A stretch of 64,000 bases of DNA from DASQFQ01 sp963730115 (GCA_963730115.1 CAVSQM010000012.1:310001-374000); one strand, 5' to 3'; shown: positions 9,458 to 18,547, counted from the stretch's first letter. The notes: a model not told the origin generated them from the sequence alone. Made by a program: numbers and translations.

Positions 9458-10182
9458 TCGTCCCCAGCTCCAACGTCACGATGGAGACGGAGATCCCCGC
9501 GCTCCTGCGCGAGCGCGAGGAGCACTTCACGTTCCACTCCAGCCGCATGCGGATGCGCAGCGTGACGGCGGAGGAGCTGCGCTCGATGAACGAGCAGACC
9601 CCGCGCGCCGCGGTCGAGCTCGCCGACGCGCGCTGCGACGTCATCGCCACCGCCTGCCTCGTCGCGCTGATGGCGCAGGGCCCGGGCTACCACTGCACGG
9701 CCGAGGACCAGATCCGCGACGTCCTGCGCGAGGAGGACGCGCTCGTGCCCGTGGTGTCGAGCGCCGGCGCGCTGCTCGACGGGCTGCGCTCGCTGGGCGC
9801 GACGAAGATCGCCATGGTCACGCCGTACGCGAAGCCGCTGACCAAGCAGGTGGCCGACTACATCGAGGCGGGCGGCGTCGAGGTCCACGACGCGCTCTCG
9901 CTCGAGGTCCCCGACAACCAGGCGGTGGCCGCGCTCGACCCCGCCGACCTGCAGGAGCACTGGCAGCGGCTGGACCTCACCGGCTGCGACGCGCTCGTGC
10001 TCTCCGCCTGCGTGCAGATGCCGTCGCTGGCGTCGATCGACCCGGTCGAGCAGGCCAGCGGCCTGCCGGTGCTGTCCGCCGCGACCGCGACGACGTTCGC
10101 GATGCTCGACGCGCTCGGGTTGCCGACGCGCATCCCGCGCGCCGGGCACCTGCTGTCCGGCGAGGTCGCGGCGCTGGCCTAG
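9421..10182 (+). CDS. Maleate isomerase/arylmalonate decarboxylase-like (Asp/Glu racemase superfamily)
   Basis: About 250 residues beginning RFRLGLIVPSSNVTMETEIP, the diagnostic N-terminus of the maleate cis-trans isomerase group. The two superfamily cysteines are visible in ATACLVALM (first half) and VLSACVQMPS (second half), which favours isomerase/racemase chemistry over decarboxylation. No ATG, GTG or TTG is in frame before the conserved first strand, so the start is not resolved. The listed 9421 is only the approximate upstream limit; the region overlaps the MFS C-terminus. Converges with the ThDP enzyme gene and overlaps its stop. Confidence 0.75.
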   Translation, partial: HRIAASRFRLGLIVPSSNVTMETEIPALLREREEHFTFHSSRMRMRSVTAEELRSMNEQTPRAAVELADARCDVIATACLVALMAQGPGYHCTAEDQIRDVLREEDALVPVVSSAGALLDGLRSLGATKIAMVTPYAKPLTKQVADYIEAGGVEVHDALSLEVPDNQAVAALDPADLQEHWQRLDLTGCDALVLSACVQMPSLASIDPVEQASGLPVLSAATATTFAMLDALGLPTRIPRAGHLLSGEVAALA

Positions 10183-11777
10183 CCGAGCGCCATGCCCGGC
10201 GCGGTCCGCGCCTCGACGAGCCGCGGGCCGGGCGCCTGGATGGCGTCGGCCAGGGCGGTGCGGAGCGCGCCGGGATCGGCGACCTGCGTGCTCGGCACCC
10301 CGTAGCCCTCGGCCACGGCGGCCACCTCGAGCGCCGGCAGATCGAGCCCGGGCGCGCCGGTGACCTGCTCGATCTCGCCGAACCACTTGAGGATCGCGTA
10401 CTCCTCGTTGCGCAGGACCAGGAACGTGACCGGCACGTCGTAGGCCGCCGCCGTCCACAGCCCCTGGATCGCGTACTGCGCGGAGCCCTCGCCGAGCACG
10501 CACACGACGGGCCGGTCGGGCTGCGCCATCTGCACGCCGATCGAGGCCGGCAGCGCGAAGCCGAGCCCGCCGCCGGCGGTGAAGTAGTAGGAGCCGGGGC
10601 GGCTGAGGCGCAGGCGGTTGCGGACCGCGAACGTGGTGGCGGGCGACTCCGGCACCACGACGCCCTCGTCGGGGAAGACGTCGGCGAGCGCCGCGATGGC
10701 GGCCGCGGGGCTCATCGGGTCGGACTCCTCGGGCGGCTCGGCGGCGGCGCGCGGCTCGGGCGCGGGGCGGTCGGACGGCTCGACGAGCTGGAGGAGCGCC
10801 TCGAGCGTCAGCTTGACGTCGGCGACGATCGCGTCGCCCATCGGCGCCCGCGCGGCCTCGTCGGGGTCGCTGGTGATCGCGATCAGCGCCGCGCCGGCCG
10901 GCAGCAGCGGGCCCGGGAGGTTCGGGTAGTAGGCGAAGACCTGCGAGCCGACCACGAGGATCAGGTCGTGGCCGGCGAGCGTCTCGGACAACGGCCCGAC
11001 CGCCGGCGGCAGCACGCCGCGGAAGTGCGCGTGGTCCTCGGGGAAGCCGATGCGCCCGCCGCCGGTGGCGGGCGGCGCCCACACCGGCAGCTTCGCGCGC
11101 TCGGCGAGCTCGACGGCGGCGTCCCAGGCGCCGCTCTTGTCGGCGTCCGGGCCGACGACGAGCACCGGGTTGCTCGCCGCCGCGAGCCGGCGCGCGAGGT
11201 CGGCGACCCGCTCCGGGTCGGCGCCGGCGCGGCCGCTCACGGTGCGGCTCGTCTGATGAGCCACCGCGTCGTCGTCGACGTCGGCGCGCCAGTCGTCCAT
11301 CGGGATCGACACGAACACCGGGCCCTGCGGCGGCAGCGCCGCGAGGTGGGTGGCGCGCGCGATCGAGTGCGGGACGTCCTGCGCGCGCGGCGGCTCGTAG
11401 CTCCACTTCACGAGCGGGTGCGGCATGCGGGCGGCGTCGCGGTTGGTCAGCAGCGCCTGCAGCGTCATCAGCGAGCGCGCCTGCTGGCCGGCGGTGACCA
11501 CCAGCGGCGTCTTGTTGGCCTGGGCGGTGAACAGCGCCCCCATCGCGTTGCCGACGCCGGGCGCGGTGTGCAGGTTCACGAGCGCGGGCCGCCCACTCGC
11601 CTGCGCGTAGCCGTCGGCGACCCCGACCGCGACGCCCTCGTGCAGCCCGAGGACGTAGCGGAAGTCGCCGGGGAACTGCTCGAGGAACGGGAGCTCGGTC
11701 GACCCGGGGTTGCCGAACACCGCGGTCATCCCCTGCTCGCGCAGGAAGTCGTAGGTCGCCTCGCGCACCGTCGTCAT
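10179..11777 (-). CDS. ThDP-dependent decarboxylase, benzoylformate decarboxylase-like
   Basis: 532 residues with all three ThDP-enzyme domains. The N-terminal domain has the conserved glutamate in FGNPGSTELPFLEQFP / GLHEGVAVGVADGYA and a histidine in NLHTAPGVGNAMG, the pattern of benzoylformate decarboxylase. The C-terminal cofactor motif reads LGEGSAQYAIQGLW (Glu replaces the usual Asp of GDG), ending near NEEYAILKWF. Start ATG at 11777 rather than further upstream, because MTTVREATYDFLREQG matches the family N-terminus. The substrate is likely an aromatic or branched 2-oxo acid; the neighbouring racemase-fold enzyme fits an aromatic-acid pathway, but that is inference. Confidence 0.82.
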   Translation of the reverse strand: MTTVREATYDFLREQGMTAVFGNPGSTELPFLEQFPGDFRYVLGLHEGVAVGVADGYAQASGRPALVNLHTAPGVGNAMGALFTAQANKTPLVVTAGQQARSLMTLQALLTNRDAARMPHPLVKWSYEPPRAQDVPHSIARATHLAALPPQGPVFVSIPMDDWRADVDDDAVAHQTSRTVSGRAGADPERVADLARRLAAASNPVLVVGPDADKSGAWDAAVELAERAKLPVWAPPATGGGRIGFPEDHAHFRGVLPPAVGPLSETLAGHDLILVVGSQVFAYYPNLPGPLLPAGAALIAITSDPDEAARAPMGDAIVADVKLTLEALLQLVEPSDRPAPEPRAAAEPPEESDPMSPAAAIAALADVFPDEGVVVPESPATTFAVRNRLRLSRPGSYYFTAGGGLGFALPASIGVQMAQPDRPVVCVLGEGSAQYAIQGLWTAAAYDVPVTFLVLRNEEYAILKWFGEIEQVTGAPGLDLPALEVAAVAEGYGVPSTQVADPGALRTALADAIQAPGPRLVEARTAPGMALG

Positions 11778-11866
11778 GCCGGGATCGCACCCTATGGGTA
11801 GATCGCTCCGATGCGCGTCCTCCTCGCCCGGTTGGGGCGATCCGGATCTATGGCAGGATCGAGGAC

Positions 11867-11896
11867 ATGCTCCCCAAGCTGCTGCCCGCGTCATGA
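11867..11896 (+). CDS. Nine-residue possible leader peptide before the epimerase
   Basis: ATG CTC CCC AAG CTG CTG CCC GCG TCA TGA encodes MLPKLLPAS, and its TGA overlaps the epimerase ATG (ATGA). CAGGAT lies seven bases before the ATG, so the mRNA could start at this peptide with translation passed on to the epimerase. Too short for codon statistics to support it. Confidence 0.25.
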   Translation: MLPKLLPAS

Positions 11897-12860
11897 GGGT
11901 CGTGGTCACCGGCGGCGCCGGGTATATCGGCTCGCTGCTGGTCGGGCGGCTGCTGGCCGGCGGGCACGAGGTGACCGCGCTCGACGTGCTGCTGCACGGT
12001 CAGCGCGAGGTCGCCGACGGCCTCGGGCGCGCCGGCGCGCGGCTCGTCGAGGGCGACGTCGGCGACCAGGCCGCCCGCGCCGCGGCGCTCGAGGGTGCCG
12101 GGGCGCTCGTGCACCTCGCCGCGATCGTCGGCGACCCCGCCTGCGCCCAGAACCCCGAGCGCTCCCAGGCACGTCAACGTCGACGCCAGCCGCGCCCTGT
12201 TCACCGACGCCACCCAACGCGGCATCGGGCGCCTGATCTTCGCCTCCACCTGCTCGAACTACGGGCGCATGACCGACCCCACCGTCGCACTCGATGAAAC
12301 CGCCCCCTTAGCGCCCGTCTCCCTCTACGCCAGCCAGAAAGTCGAGATCGAACGCGAACTGCTCACCGGCGGGACCGCCACCTGCCTGCGCTTCGCCACC
12401 GTCTACGGGCTCAGCCCGCGCATGCGCTTCGACCTCACCGTCAACGAATTCACCCGCGACCTCTGGGCCCGCCGCCCCCTCGAGGTCTACGGCGCCCAGT
12501 TCTGGCGCCCCTACGTCCACGTCGCCGACGCCGGCCGCGCCATCGAGCTCGTCCTCACCCAACCCCCCGAGCGCGTCGCCGGACACGTCTTCAACATCGG
12601 CGAGTCCGCCGAGAACTACCGCAAAGCCGACCTCGTAGAACTCATCACCGCCCACCTCGGACACGGCCACGTCCACTACGTCGAACGCAACGAAGACCCC
12701 CGCGACTACCGCGTCAACTTCGACCGCGCACGCGACGCAGCTCGGCTTCCAACCCACCCTCCGCGTCCCCGACGGCATCACCGAAATCGCCGACGCGCTC
12801 CAACACGGACACTTCGCCGACCCCTTCGCGCCCGCCTACTCCAACCTCGCGCCCGCGTGA
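11893..12860 (+). CDS. NAD-dependent nucleotide-sugar epimerase/dehydratase (extended SDR), two frameshifts
   Basis: Rossmann SDR with VVVTGGAGYIGSLLVGRLLA at the N-terminus, LVHLAAIVGDP, FASTCSNYG and the catalytic pair in LYASQKVEIE (YxxxK). The frame changes near 12171 (TCCCAGG has one extra C) and near 12740 (extra A in GACGCAGCTC). Correction gives about 322 residues ending YSNLAPA. Product is likely a UDP- or GDP-sugar for the polysaccharide genes that follow. The ATG overlaps a tiny upstream ORF. Confidence 0.87.
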
Positions 12861-12896
12861 GCCCGCGCGTCGGAGTGAGTCGGCGACGAGAACCGG

Positions 12897-12917
12897 GTAC
12901 GATGAAAACGCGTACCT
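12897..12917. promoter_or_regulatory. Inverted repeat upstream of the response regulator
   Basis: GGTACG-ATGAAAACG-CGTACC, 6-bp perfect arms with a 9-base centre, about 85 bases before the response-regulator start. It is the only clear dyad in the 141-bp gap and a candidate operator; no protein can be assigned. Confidence 0.35.
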
Positions 12918-13001
12918 GGAGCAGTCCGACCTTTGTCTGACTGACGCTCCGGCGGGTGTCCTTGCCAGGAAGCCTGTTCGGAAGGATCAAGGAGCCCACG
13001 C

Positions 13002-13832
13002 ATGGGCGACGAACCGACAACGGATAAGAGGGCGAAAGACGAGCGTCTGCGGGCGGTGATCGCAGATGACGATCCCTTCGCGCGGCGGGTCATGAAGGAT
13101 GCGCTGGCCGAGTCCGGGGTGCTGGTGATCGCGGAGGCCCGGAACGGGCGCCAGGCCGTCGAGCTCGCGCGCCACCACCGGCCCGACGTCGTGATCATGG
13201 ACGTCGTCATGCCCGAGCTGGACGGGATCGGAGCCACGCGCGAGATCCTCAAGGAGGTTCCCCAGCAGCTCGTGATCGTGCTGACCGGGGCCGAGGCAGA
13301 GGAGGAGCTCGGCCTCCTGGCCTTGCGCGTCGGAGCGGCCGGCTTTCTTGCCAAGGACGCCAACGTCGATGCGCTGCCGCGGACGCTGTGTGCAGTGCAA
13401 GCCGGGGAGATCGCCGTCCCGCGGAAGCTGACCAGGCGCGTGATCGAGCAGCTTCGGAGCGCTGGTGATTCCTACGGGACGCCCTCCGTCAAGAGCCCGC
13501 TGACGCCGCGTGAATGGGAGGTCATCGCGCGCCTCAAGGCGGGGCGCTCGACCGACGAGATCGCCATGGAGCTGACGCTCGCGACCGAGACCGTCCGCTA
13601 CCACATCAAGAACGTCCTCCGCAAGCTCCAGGTGGGTTCCCGCCAAGAGGCCATCGCCGTGGCTGACAGGATCGCCGGACGACAATCCAGCGAGTGGGAA
13701 TCGACGGCTCAACTGGGTGGGCGTCGCCGCAGCGGGCAGGATCGGCGTCGATCGACGCTCCAGAGACCGGGAGTCGACAGGCGTAGAGGGGACCGGCGAA
13801 CGGGAGTCGACCGGCGCAGCGGAGTCTTCTAG
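13002..13832 (+). CDS. NarL/LuxR-type response regulator with Arg-rich repeat tail
   Basis: 276 residues. Receiver domain (about 15-130): acidic DDD near 22-24, phosphoacceptor Asp67 in VVIMDVVMPELDG, Thr95 and Lys118 (FLAKD). LuxR-type HTH about 165-220 (SPLTPREWEVIARLKAGRST; ETVRYHIKNVLRKLQV). The last 40 residues are an Asp/Arg repeat (QDRRR, VDRRRGDRR, VDRRSG) not part of the family. AAGGAG lies seven bases before the ATG. No kinase is adjacent; a soluble histidine kinase closes the same locus at 37.5 kb. Probably controls polysaccharide production. Confidence 0.9.
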   Translation: MGDEPTTDKRAKDERLRAVIADDDPFARRVMKDALAESGVLVIAEARNGRQAVELARHHRPDVVIMDVVMPELDGIGATREILKEVPQQLVIVLTGAEAEEELGLLALRVGAAGFLAKDANVDALPRTLCAVQAGEIAVPRKLTRRVIEQLRSAGDSYGTPSVKSPLTPREWEVIARLKAGRSTDEIAMELTLATETVRYHIKNVLRKLQVGSRQEAIAVADRIAGRQSSEWESTAQLGGRRRSGQDRRRSTLQRPGVDRRRGDRRTGVDRRSGVF

Positions 13833-13915
13833 GCCTGTGCTGATGGCGGTTCTGTCCGCGAGCGACCGTTCAAAAGTCCGGCGTCGCGGTTCCGAAGACG
13901 AGGGATACTGAGCAC

Positions 13916-15721
13916 ATGACGGGCTACCTGGGCTTGGACCTTCCTCGGTTCGTCGCGCTGGTTCGGGCACGCGCGTGGCTGATCGCCGCAATCGTGGGTG
14001 CGGCCGTGCTGCTCGCGCTCGTCGCGTCGCTCCTCCAGCCCAGCCGCTATGAGGCGACCGCAGACCTGCTGTTCGGCCAGACGTCCACCGCCGACGCGAT
14101 CGTCGCCGGCGGCTCGACCGATTCAGGAGATGTCCCGGAGCGGCAGTCGGCCACGAACCTCGCGCTCGCCTCCCTCGACACCGTGGCGGCCCGAGTCAAG
14201 CGGCAGCTACGGACACCCGCATCGGTCGACGCGCTCAAGGACGCTGTCACGGTGGAGACCGCGGGGCAGTCCGACGTCGGCACCGTGACGGCGGAATGGA
14301 GCACGGCGGAGGGGGCGGCGGCCGTGGCCAACGCCTTCGCCGCCCAGATCGTCGCCACCCGCCGCGAAGGGGCGCAGGCGGACCTCCAGCGGGCCATCGA
14401 CGCGCTGAACCGCAACCTCAGCACCGCGCCGGCCGCGGCCGCGGGGGCCGCCGACGATTCCACACGGGCGCTCAGGGACCAGATCGCTCGGCTCGGGGCG
14501 CTCAAGGCGGTCGAGACCGGCGGCGTGCAGATCGTCGAGCAGGCCACGCCACCGCAGCAACGGAGCTCCCCGAAGCCTGTCCGCAACGCCGTCATCGCGG
14601 CCTTCGTGGCGCTGGCGCTCGCGCTGTTCGTCGTCGTGCTGCTCGCCCGCTTCGACAAGCGCATCAGCGACGAGGACGAGCTCGCGGATGTCATGGGAGC
14701 GCCCGTCCTGGCGAGGATCCCGCAGCCGCCGCGTTCGCGGCGATTGACGCCCGCGAGCGATCCACACGAGGACCCGGCGTTCCTGGAAGCGTTCGAGTTC
14801 CTCCGCCTCAACCTGCAGCTCATGGGCCCCAAGGGCCGCAACGTCGTGCTCGCAGTGACCAGTCCCACCGCCGGCAATGGCAAGACCACGGTCGTCTCGT
14901 GGCTGGCGCGCGCGCTCGCCCTGAGCGGAGCCGAGGTGCTGGCGGTCGACCTCGACCGGCGGAAGCCTGACCTGCACAACTACCTGAGCCCGTACGACGA
15001 GTCGGAGAACGGGGTGTTCCTGCCGGAGCGCAACCACGACGGAGACGCGCCGGTGGCCGACGAGCGGCCGGCGCGCCGGGTCTACACCGCCGAGGACATC
15101 AGGGCGGGTCTCACCGAGCTCGCGCAGTGCGGCGGCAACGCTCGCGCGGCCGCTCGCTCGCTGAAGCTCGACGGCCATGAGTTCTCCGAGTCCACCCTGC
15201 GCAGGTGGAAGCGCCTGCACGCACCGCTCTACGCCGAGATCGGCGAGCGCACCCAGAAGGAGTCGCGCACGGCCACCGCCGAACCGGGCGGGCGGCCGAC
15301 CCTGGCCGATGAGCTCACCCAGCCCACGCGGCACCCGCACGTGCGCCTGGTGACCGGAGGCGAAGATTCGTCGCTGCCGATGGAGCTGCTCGGCACCGAC
15401 CGGCTGCCGCAGCTGTTCGCGGAGCTCCGGAACAACGCCGACTACGTGCTCGTCGACACCGTCCCGGTGTCGACCGTCGCCGACGCCTCGGCGGTCGCCG
15501 CGGCGGCGGACGGGGTCATCCTCGTCGTCGACCTCGAACGGATCAGCCGCCGCGACCTGCTCGCCGCCAAGAAGCAGCTCGGCCACGCGCGCGCCGACGT
15601 CCTCGGCATCGTGCTCAACCGTGCGACCGTGGACTTCCGCGGCTACGGCTCAGACGACCTCGGGGACCTCGCTCCCAGCGCGGAAAAGCCGCACCCGGAG
15701 GAGGGTTCGCCGCGGTCGTGA
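13916..15721 (+). CDS. Wzz-type chain-length protein fused to BY-kinase, with an HTH domain inserted in the kinase
   Basis: 601 residues. Wzz part: membrane helix about 20-42, short extracytoplasmic region, second helix about 222-242. Kinase part: Walker A about 316-325 (SPTAGNGKTT), Walker A' about 341-349 (LAVDLDRRK), Walker B near 510 (YVLVDTVPVS). Between Walker A' and the conserved PTLADEL/LTGGE-like segment, where BY-kinases usually have about 15 residues, there are about 93 extra residues. They contain a homeodomain-like HTH (about 390-440: YTAEDIRAGLTELA; GGNARAAARSL; STLRRWKRLH). There is no C-terminal tyrosine cluster. Likely controls polymer length or export. The 3' end overlaps the convergent polymerase gene by 107 bases. 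Confidence 0.85.
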   Translation: MTGYLGLDLPRFVALVRARAWLIAAIVGAAVLLALVASLLQPSRYEATADLLFGQTSTADAIVAGGSTDSGDVPERQSATNLALASLDTVAARVKRQLRTPASVDALKDAVTVETAGQSDVGTVTAEWSTAEGAAAVANAFAAQIVATRREGAQADLQRAIDALNRNLSTAPAAAAGAADDSTRALRDQIARLGALKAVETGGVQIVEQATPPQQRSSPKPVRNAVIAAFVALALALFVVVLLARFDKRISDEDELADVMGAPVLARIPQPPRSRRLTPASDPHEDPAFLEAFEFLRLNLQLMGPKGRNVVLAVTSPTAGNGKTTVVSWLARALALSGAEVLAVDLDRRKPDLHNYLSPYDESENGVFLPERNHDGDAPVADERPARRVYTAEDIRAGLTELAQCGGNARAAARSLKLDGHEFSESTLRRWKRLHAPLYAEIGERTQKESRTATAEPGGRPTLADELTQPTRHPHVRLVTGGEDSSLPMELLGTDRLPQLFAELRNNADYVLVDTVPVSTVADASAVAAAADGVILVVDLERISRRDLLAAKKQLGHARADVLGIVLNRATVDFRGYGSDDLGDLAPSAEKPHPEEGSPRS

Positions 15722-18110
15722 GGCCGCCGGCCACGACCAGCCAGGCAATCGCCAGCATCCCCCAGAAGTCGCGGTTGTCGTTGATGCTCCCGGAGACCTG
15801 CACGGCCAGCAGGTGGAAGAAGAAGACGGCCAGAAGGATGTAGACGAGCTCCTGCTCGCGCCCGCCGGCGGGCAGGCGCCAGGCGAGCCGGAACAGCCCC
15901 ACGAGCGCGATGAGGATGGCCGCCGCGACCGCGACGACTGCGGCGAGGCCGAGCTCGGACCACAGCTCGAGGAACAGGTTGTGCGGCCACACCGCGTCAT
16001 TGACCGTGCTGAACGCGCCCGCTCCGCCACCACGGATCGGATGGGTCTCGATGATCTGGAATGCGTCCTTGACGACGAAGTAGCGGTCGTCCTCGCGGAA
16101 CGCCGCGACCGGATCGCGAGCGGCGGAGGAGAGGCGTTCGCCGGAGGCGGCCGGCAGCGAGACGAAGGGGACCACGGCGAGGCTGACGGCGGCGACGGCG
16201 AGCACCGGCGCGATCTTGCGCGGCACGCGCAGCAACCACACCGCGAGCGTGAGCGCGAGCGTGAGGGCAAAGGCCAGGATCGGGCCTCGGGATCCCACCG
16301 CGGCCGCGATCGCGATGAAGACCGCCGCCAACACGGCCGGCGGCAAGCGCCGTTGCGACCGGCCGACCGCGACGAGCACGAGGATGAGCGCGGCCGTGCA
16401 GAGCAGCCGCGAGGTGCCGATCGTGTTGTCGCCGGCGAACCGCCCGGTCACGTCCGAGGGATGGGTCACCGCGAGCAGCGCGACCGGGACGGCGACGACG
16501 ACGATCCACATGAAGAAGCGCCGGAGGTCCTCCAGGCGCTCGAACAGGAAGAAGGGCGCGCCGATGGCGAGCATGGTCACCGTCAGGTACTTCGTCACCT
16601 TGTCGCCGCCATAGGCGGGCGCCGGGGTCCAGGTCAGGCTCACCGCCAGGCTGAGTGCGACGACCGCGATCGTCAGCGCAAAGCCGAAGGGGATCGGGCG
16701 GACCCTGCCGGTGGCGAGGCGGATGCCGCAGACGGTGGCGAGGAGCGCACCGAGAAGGAGGGTGGCGTCCACCGGCAGCGCCTGGACGAACGCCTGTTCC
16801 TTGAAGAGCCCGACGTCGAGGAACAACGCCAGCAGGGCGAGCGGCTCGCGCAGGAAGAACAGCACGGCCACGAGGACGATCGGGATCGCCAGGGCGACCG
16901 GCCCGATCGCCAACGTCGCGATGACCGCGACGGCGGCTGCCGCGAGCCCGAGGATCGCCGCGCCGCGATCGGTGCCGGCGCCGGCGGTCACCCGCGATGC
17001 CATCACGCGTGCGCTCACCAGGCCTGTGCGACCGGCGACGACGATCGCCGTGCCGAGCAGCGCGAGCAGCGCGAGCAGGGCGAGCAGGACCCGCGAGGGC
17101 TCGACACCCAAGACGGTGCTCGTGGTCAGCTCGGGCACCGGTGTGCCCGCCGCCTGGGCGACCGGGCCCGCGGCATTCGCCTTGTCGGCAACCCTCGCCA
17201 GCGTGCGGCGCAGCTCGGCGTCGGAGCTGGTGACAGCACGGCCGGCGGCGGCGTAGAGCCGCGGCGAGCGGGCGCGCGCGGCGTTCGCGAGCGCCCCGTA
17301 GGCGGTGGCTGTGGCGGTGAGGGCGCCCACGGTGGCGGTTGGCAGGCCGTCGTCCTCGGTGGTGAGCGGCGCGAGGGCGGCGGCCGCGGACTTGTGCGCC
17401 TGCGCGAGACCGTCGGCGGCGAGCGCCTGGCCGCGCGGGCGCGTCGCCGCGGCCAGCTCGCCCATGCCCTTGGTGCGGGCGGCGTCGAGGTCGGTCACGG
17501 CAGTGGGGAGCCGCATGAAGAAGGCGGTGCTCGCGCTTGGCTCGAGCGCACGCGAGCGCGGCACGGTGACCGCGGACGCGAGCGCCTCGCAGCCGCCGGC
17601 GTCGATCGGGCCCCGGCAGGCGACGGTGGCGATCCCGGTGGTGGTCGGGGCGGCGTAGAGGACCAGCACCGAGCCGTCGTCCTGCGGGAAGCGGTAGCGC
17701 CAGGCGCCGTGCCCGGACGCGAGCCGCACGGTCTCCGGTCGGTCCGGTGCGCGCCCGAGCGCCCCCAGGAAGGCCGCCGGGAGGAGGGTGGGCGAGGTTG
17801 CGGGCAGCCGCTCGACGGCGGCGCGCAGGCCCTCGCCGGGGTTGCTCAGCCCGAGCGGACGATCGAAGCCGGGGACGGTCGCCGCGTCGCCGCGCCCCCA
17901 GCCGCTGGGGATCTGGACGCGCAAGCCCCCGTGGGCGATCGCCGGCGGTGCCGCAGCCGGACCGACGGTGGACTCGTCGCCGCCGTCCAACGCCCGGCCG
18001 AGCAGCAGGCCCGCGATCGTTGCGGCCACCACGAGCAACGCGACCATGACGACCGATAGCCGGCCCTGCGGAAGAGAACGAGTCCCTCGGTGTGCGCCGG
18101 CGGCGCTCAT
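15615..18110 (-). CDS. O-antigen ligase/Wzy-like polymerase with large N-terminal extracytoplasmic domain
   Basis: 831 residues. A signal-anchor helix (about 20-41) is followed by about 290 residues of soluble, Ala-rich extracytoplasmic domain of unknown family. Then come at least 11 membrane helices of the O-antigen ligase/polymerase type, with the typical periplasmic loop near the end (FQIIETHPIRGGGAGAFSTV; WPHNLFLELWSELG). Polymerises or ligates the repeat unit outside the membrane. The start overlaps the stop of the preceding gene in ATGA, so it is the second gene of an operon read towards the BY-kinase. Confidence 0.85.
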   Translation of the reverse strand: MSAAGAHRGTRSLPQGRLSVVMVALLVVAATIAGLLLGRALDGGDESTVGPAAAPPAIAHGGLRVQIPSGWGRGDAATVPGFDRPLGLSNPGEGLRAAVERLPATSPTLLPAAFLGALGRAPDRPETVRLASGHGAWRYRFPQDDGSVLVLYAAPTTTGIATVACRGPIDAGGCEALASAVTVPRSRALEPSASTAFFMRLPTAVTDLDAARTKGMGELAAATRPRGQALAADGLAQAHKSAAAALAPLTTEDDGLPTATVGALTATATAYGALANAARARSPRLYAAAGRAVTSSDAELRRTLARVADKANAAGPVAQAAGTPVPELTTSTVLGVEPSRVLLALLALLALLGTAIVVAGRTGLVSARVMASRVTAGAGTDRGAAILGLAAAAVAVIATLAIGPVALAIPIVLVAVLFFLREPLALLALFLDVGLFKEQAFVQALPVDATLLLGALLATVCGIRLATGRVRPIPFGFALTIAVVALSLAVSLTWTPAPAYGGDKVTKYLTVTMLAIGAPFFLFERLEDLRRFFMWIVVVAVPVALLAVTHPSDVTGRFAGDNTIGTSRLLCTAALILVLVAVGRSQRRLPPAVLAAVFIAIAAAVGSRGPILAFALTLALTLAVWLLRVPRKIAPVLAVAAVSLAVVPFVSLPAASGERLSSAARDPVAAFREDDRYFVVKDAFQIIETHPIRGGGAGAFSTVNDAVWPHNLFLELWSELGLAAVVAVAAAILIALVGLFRLAWRLPAGGREQELVYILLAVFFFHLLAVQVSGSINDNRDFWGMLAIAWLVVAGGLTTAANPPPGAAFPRWERGPRGRLSRSRGSPRSHG

Positions 18111-18547
18111 GGCTCGCCGGTGGTGTCGAACTCGCCCGAGGGCGGCGGCGTGGAGGTCGGTTCCGGCGTGGGCTTCGGAGGCGCCGGGGTCGGCGCGGGC
18201 GGAGCCGGTGCCGGTGGCGGCGGCGGGGCCGCGGTCGGCGTCGGGGTTGCGGTTGCGGTTTCGACAGGCGTGACCGGCGTCGGGGTGGCGGTGGGCGCCG
18301 CCGTCGCGACCGGGCGCACGGGGCGCTTCTTCTTGCGTGGCTCGCGCAGCGCCGGCACCTGCCGGGCCGCGGCCAGCGACAGGGCGACCTCAGACCCCGG
18401 AGCGTCCATGACGAGCCCGGGGCGGTCCCGGGCGACGGGCTCCTCGGCCGACGAGTCTCCGCCCAGCAGCGGCTGGATCGCGAGCGAAACGCCGAACGCG
18501 AACGCGACCAAGACCAGCGTGGCGCGGACCGTCAACCGATCGCGCAT
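18107..18547 (-). CDS. Membrane-anchored Pro/Thr-rich protein
   Basis: 146 residues: an N-terminal membrane segment (RATLVLVAFAFGVSLAIQPL), a basic stretch (REPRKKKRPVRP), then about 70 residues of Pro/Ala/Thr repeats (TPTPT, APPPPPAPAPP). This is a wall-spanning or extended linker type of sequence with no enzymatic motif. Start ATG at 18547 is chosen because the membrane segment follows at once. First gene of the two-gene operon with the polymerase, so it may tether or guide the polysaccharide machinery. Confidence 0.6.
   Translation of the reverse strand: MRDRLTVRATLVLVAFAFGVSLAIQPLLGGDSSAEEPVARDRPGLVMDAPGSEVALSLAAARQVPALREPRKKKRPVRPVATAAPTATPTPVTPVETATATPTPTAAPPPPPAPAPPAPTPAPPKPTPEPTSTPPPSGEFDTTGEP

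Noticed and set aside
9394..11790. A long minus-strand frame overlapping the ThDP enzyme
   Set aside because: Out of frame with the conserved protein; low complexity throughout.
15083..15240. HTH in the BY-kinase taken as a prophage remnant
   Set aside because: It lies inside one continuous frame with no phage genes, attachment sites or change of composition around it.
15621..18059. An 812-residue open frame on the plus strand opposite the polymerase
   Set aside because: Composition is Arg/Gly/Asp/His-rich with no motifs, and the minus strand encodes a clear membrane protein.
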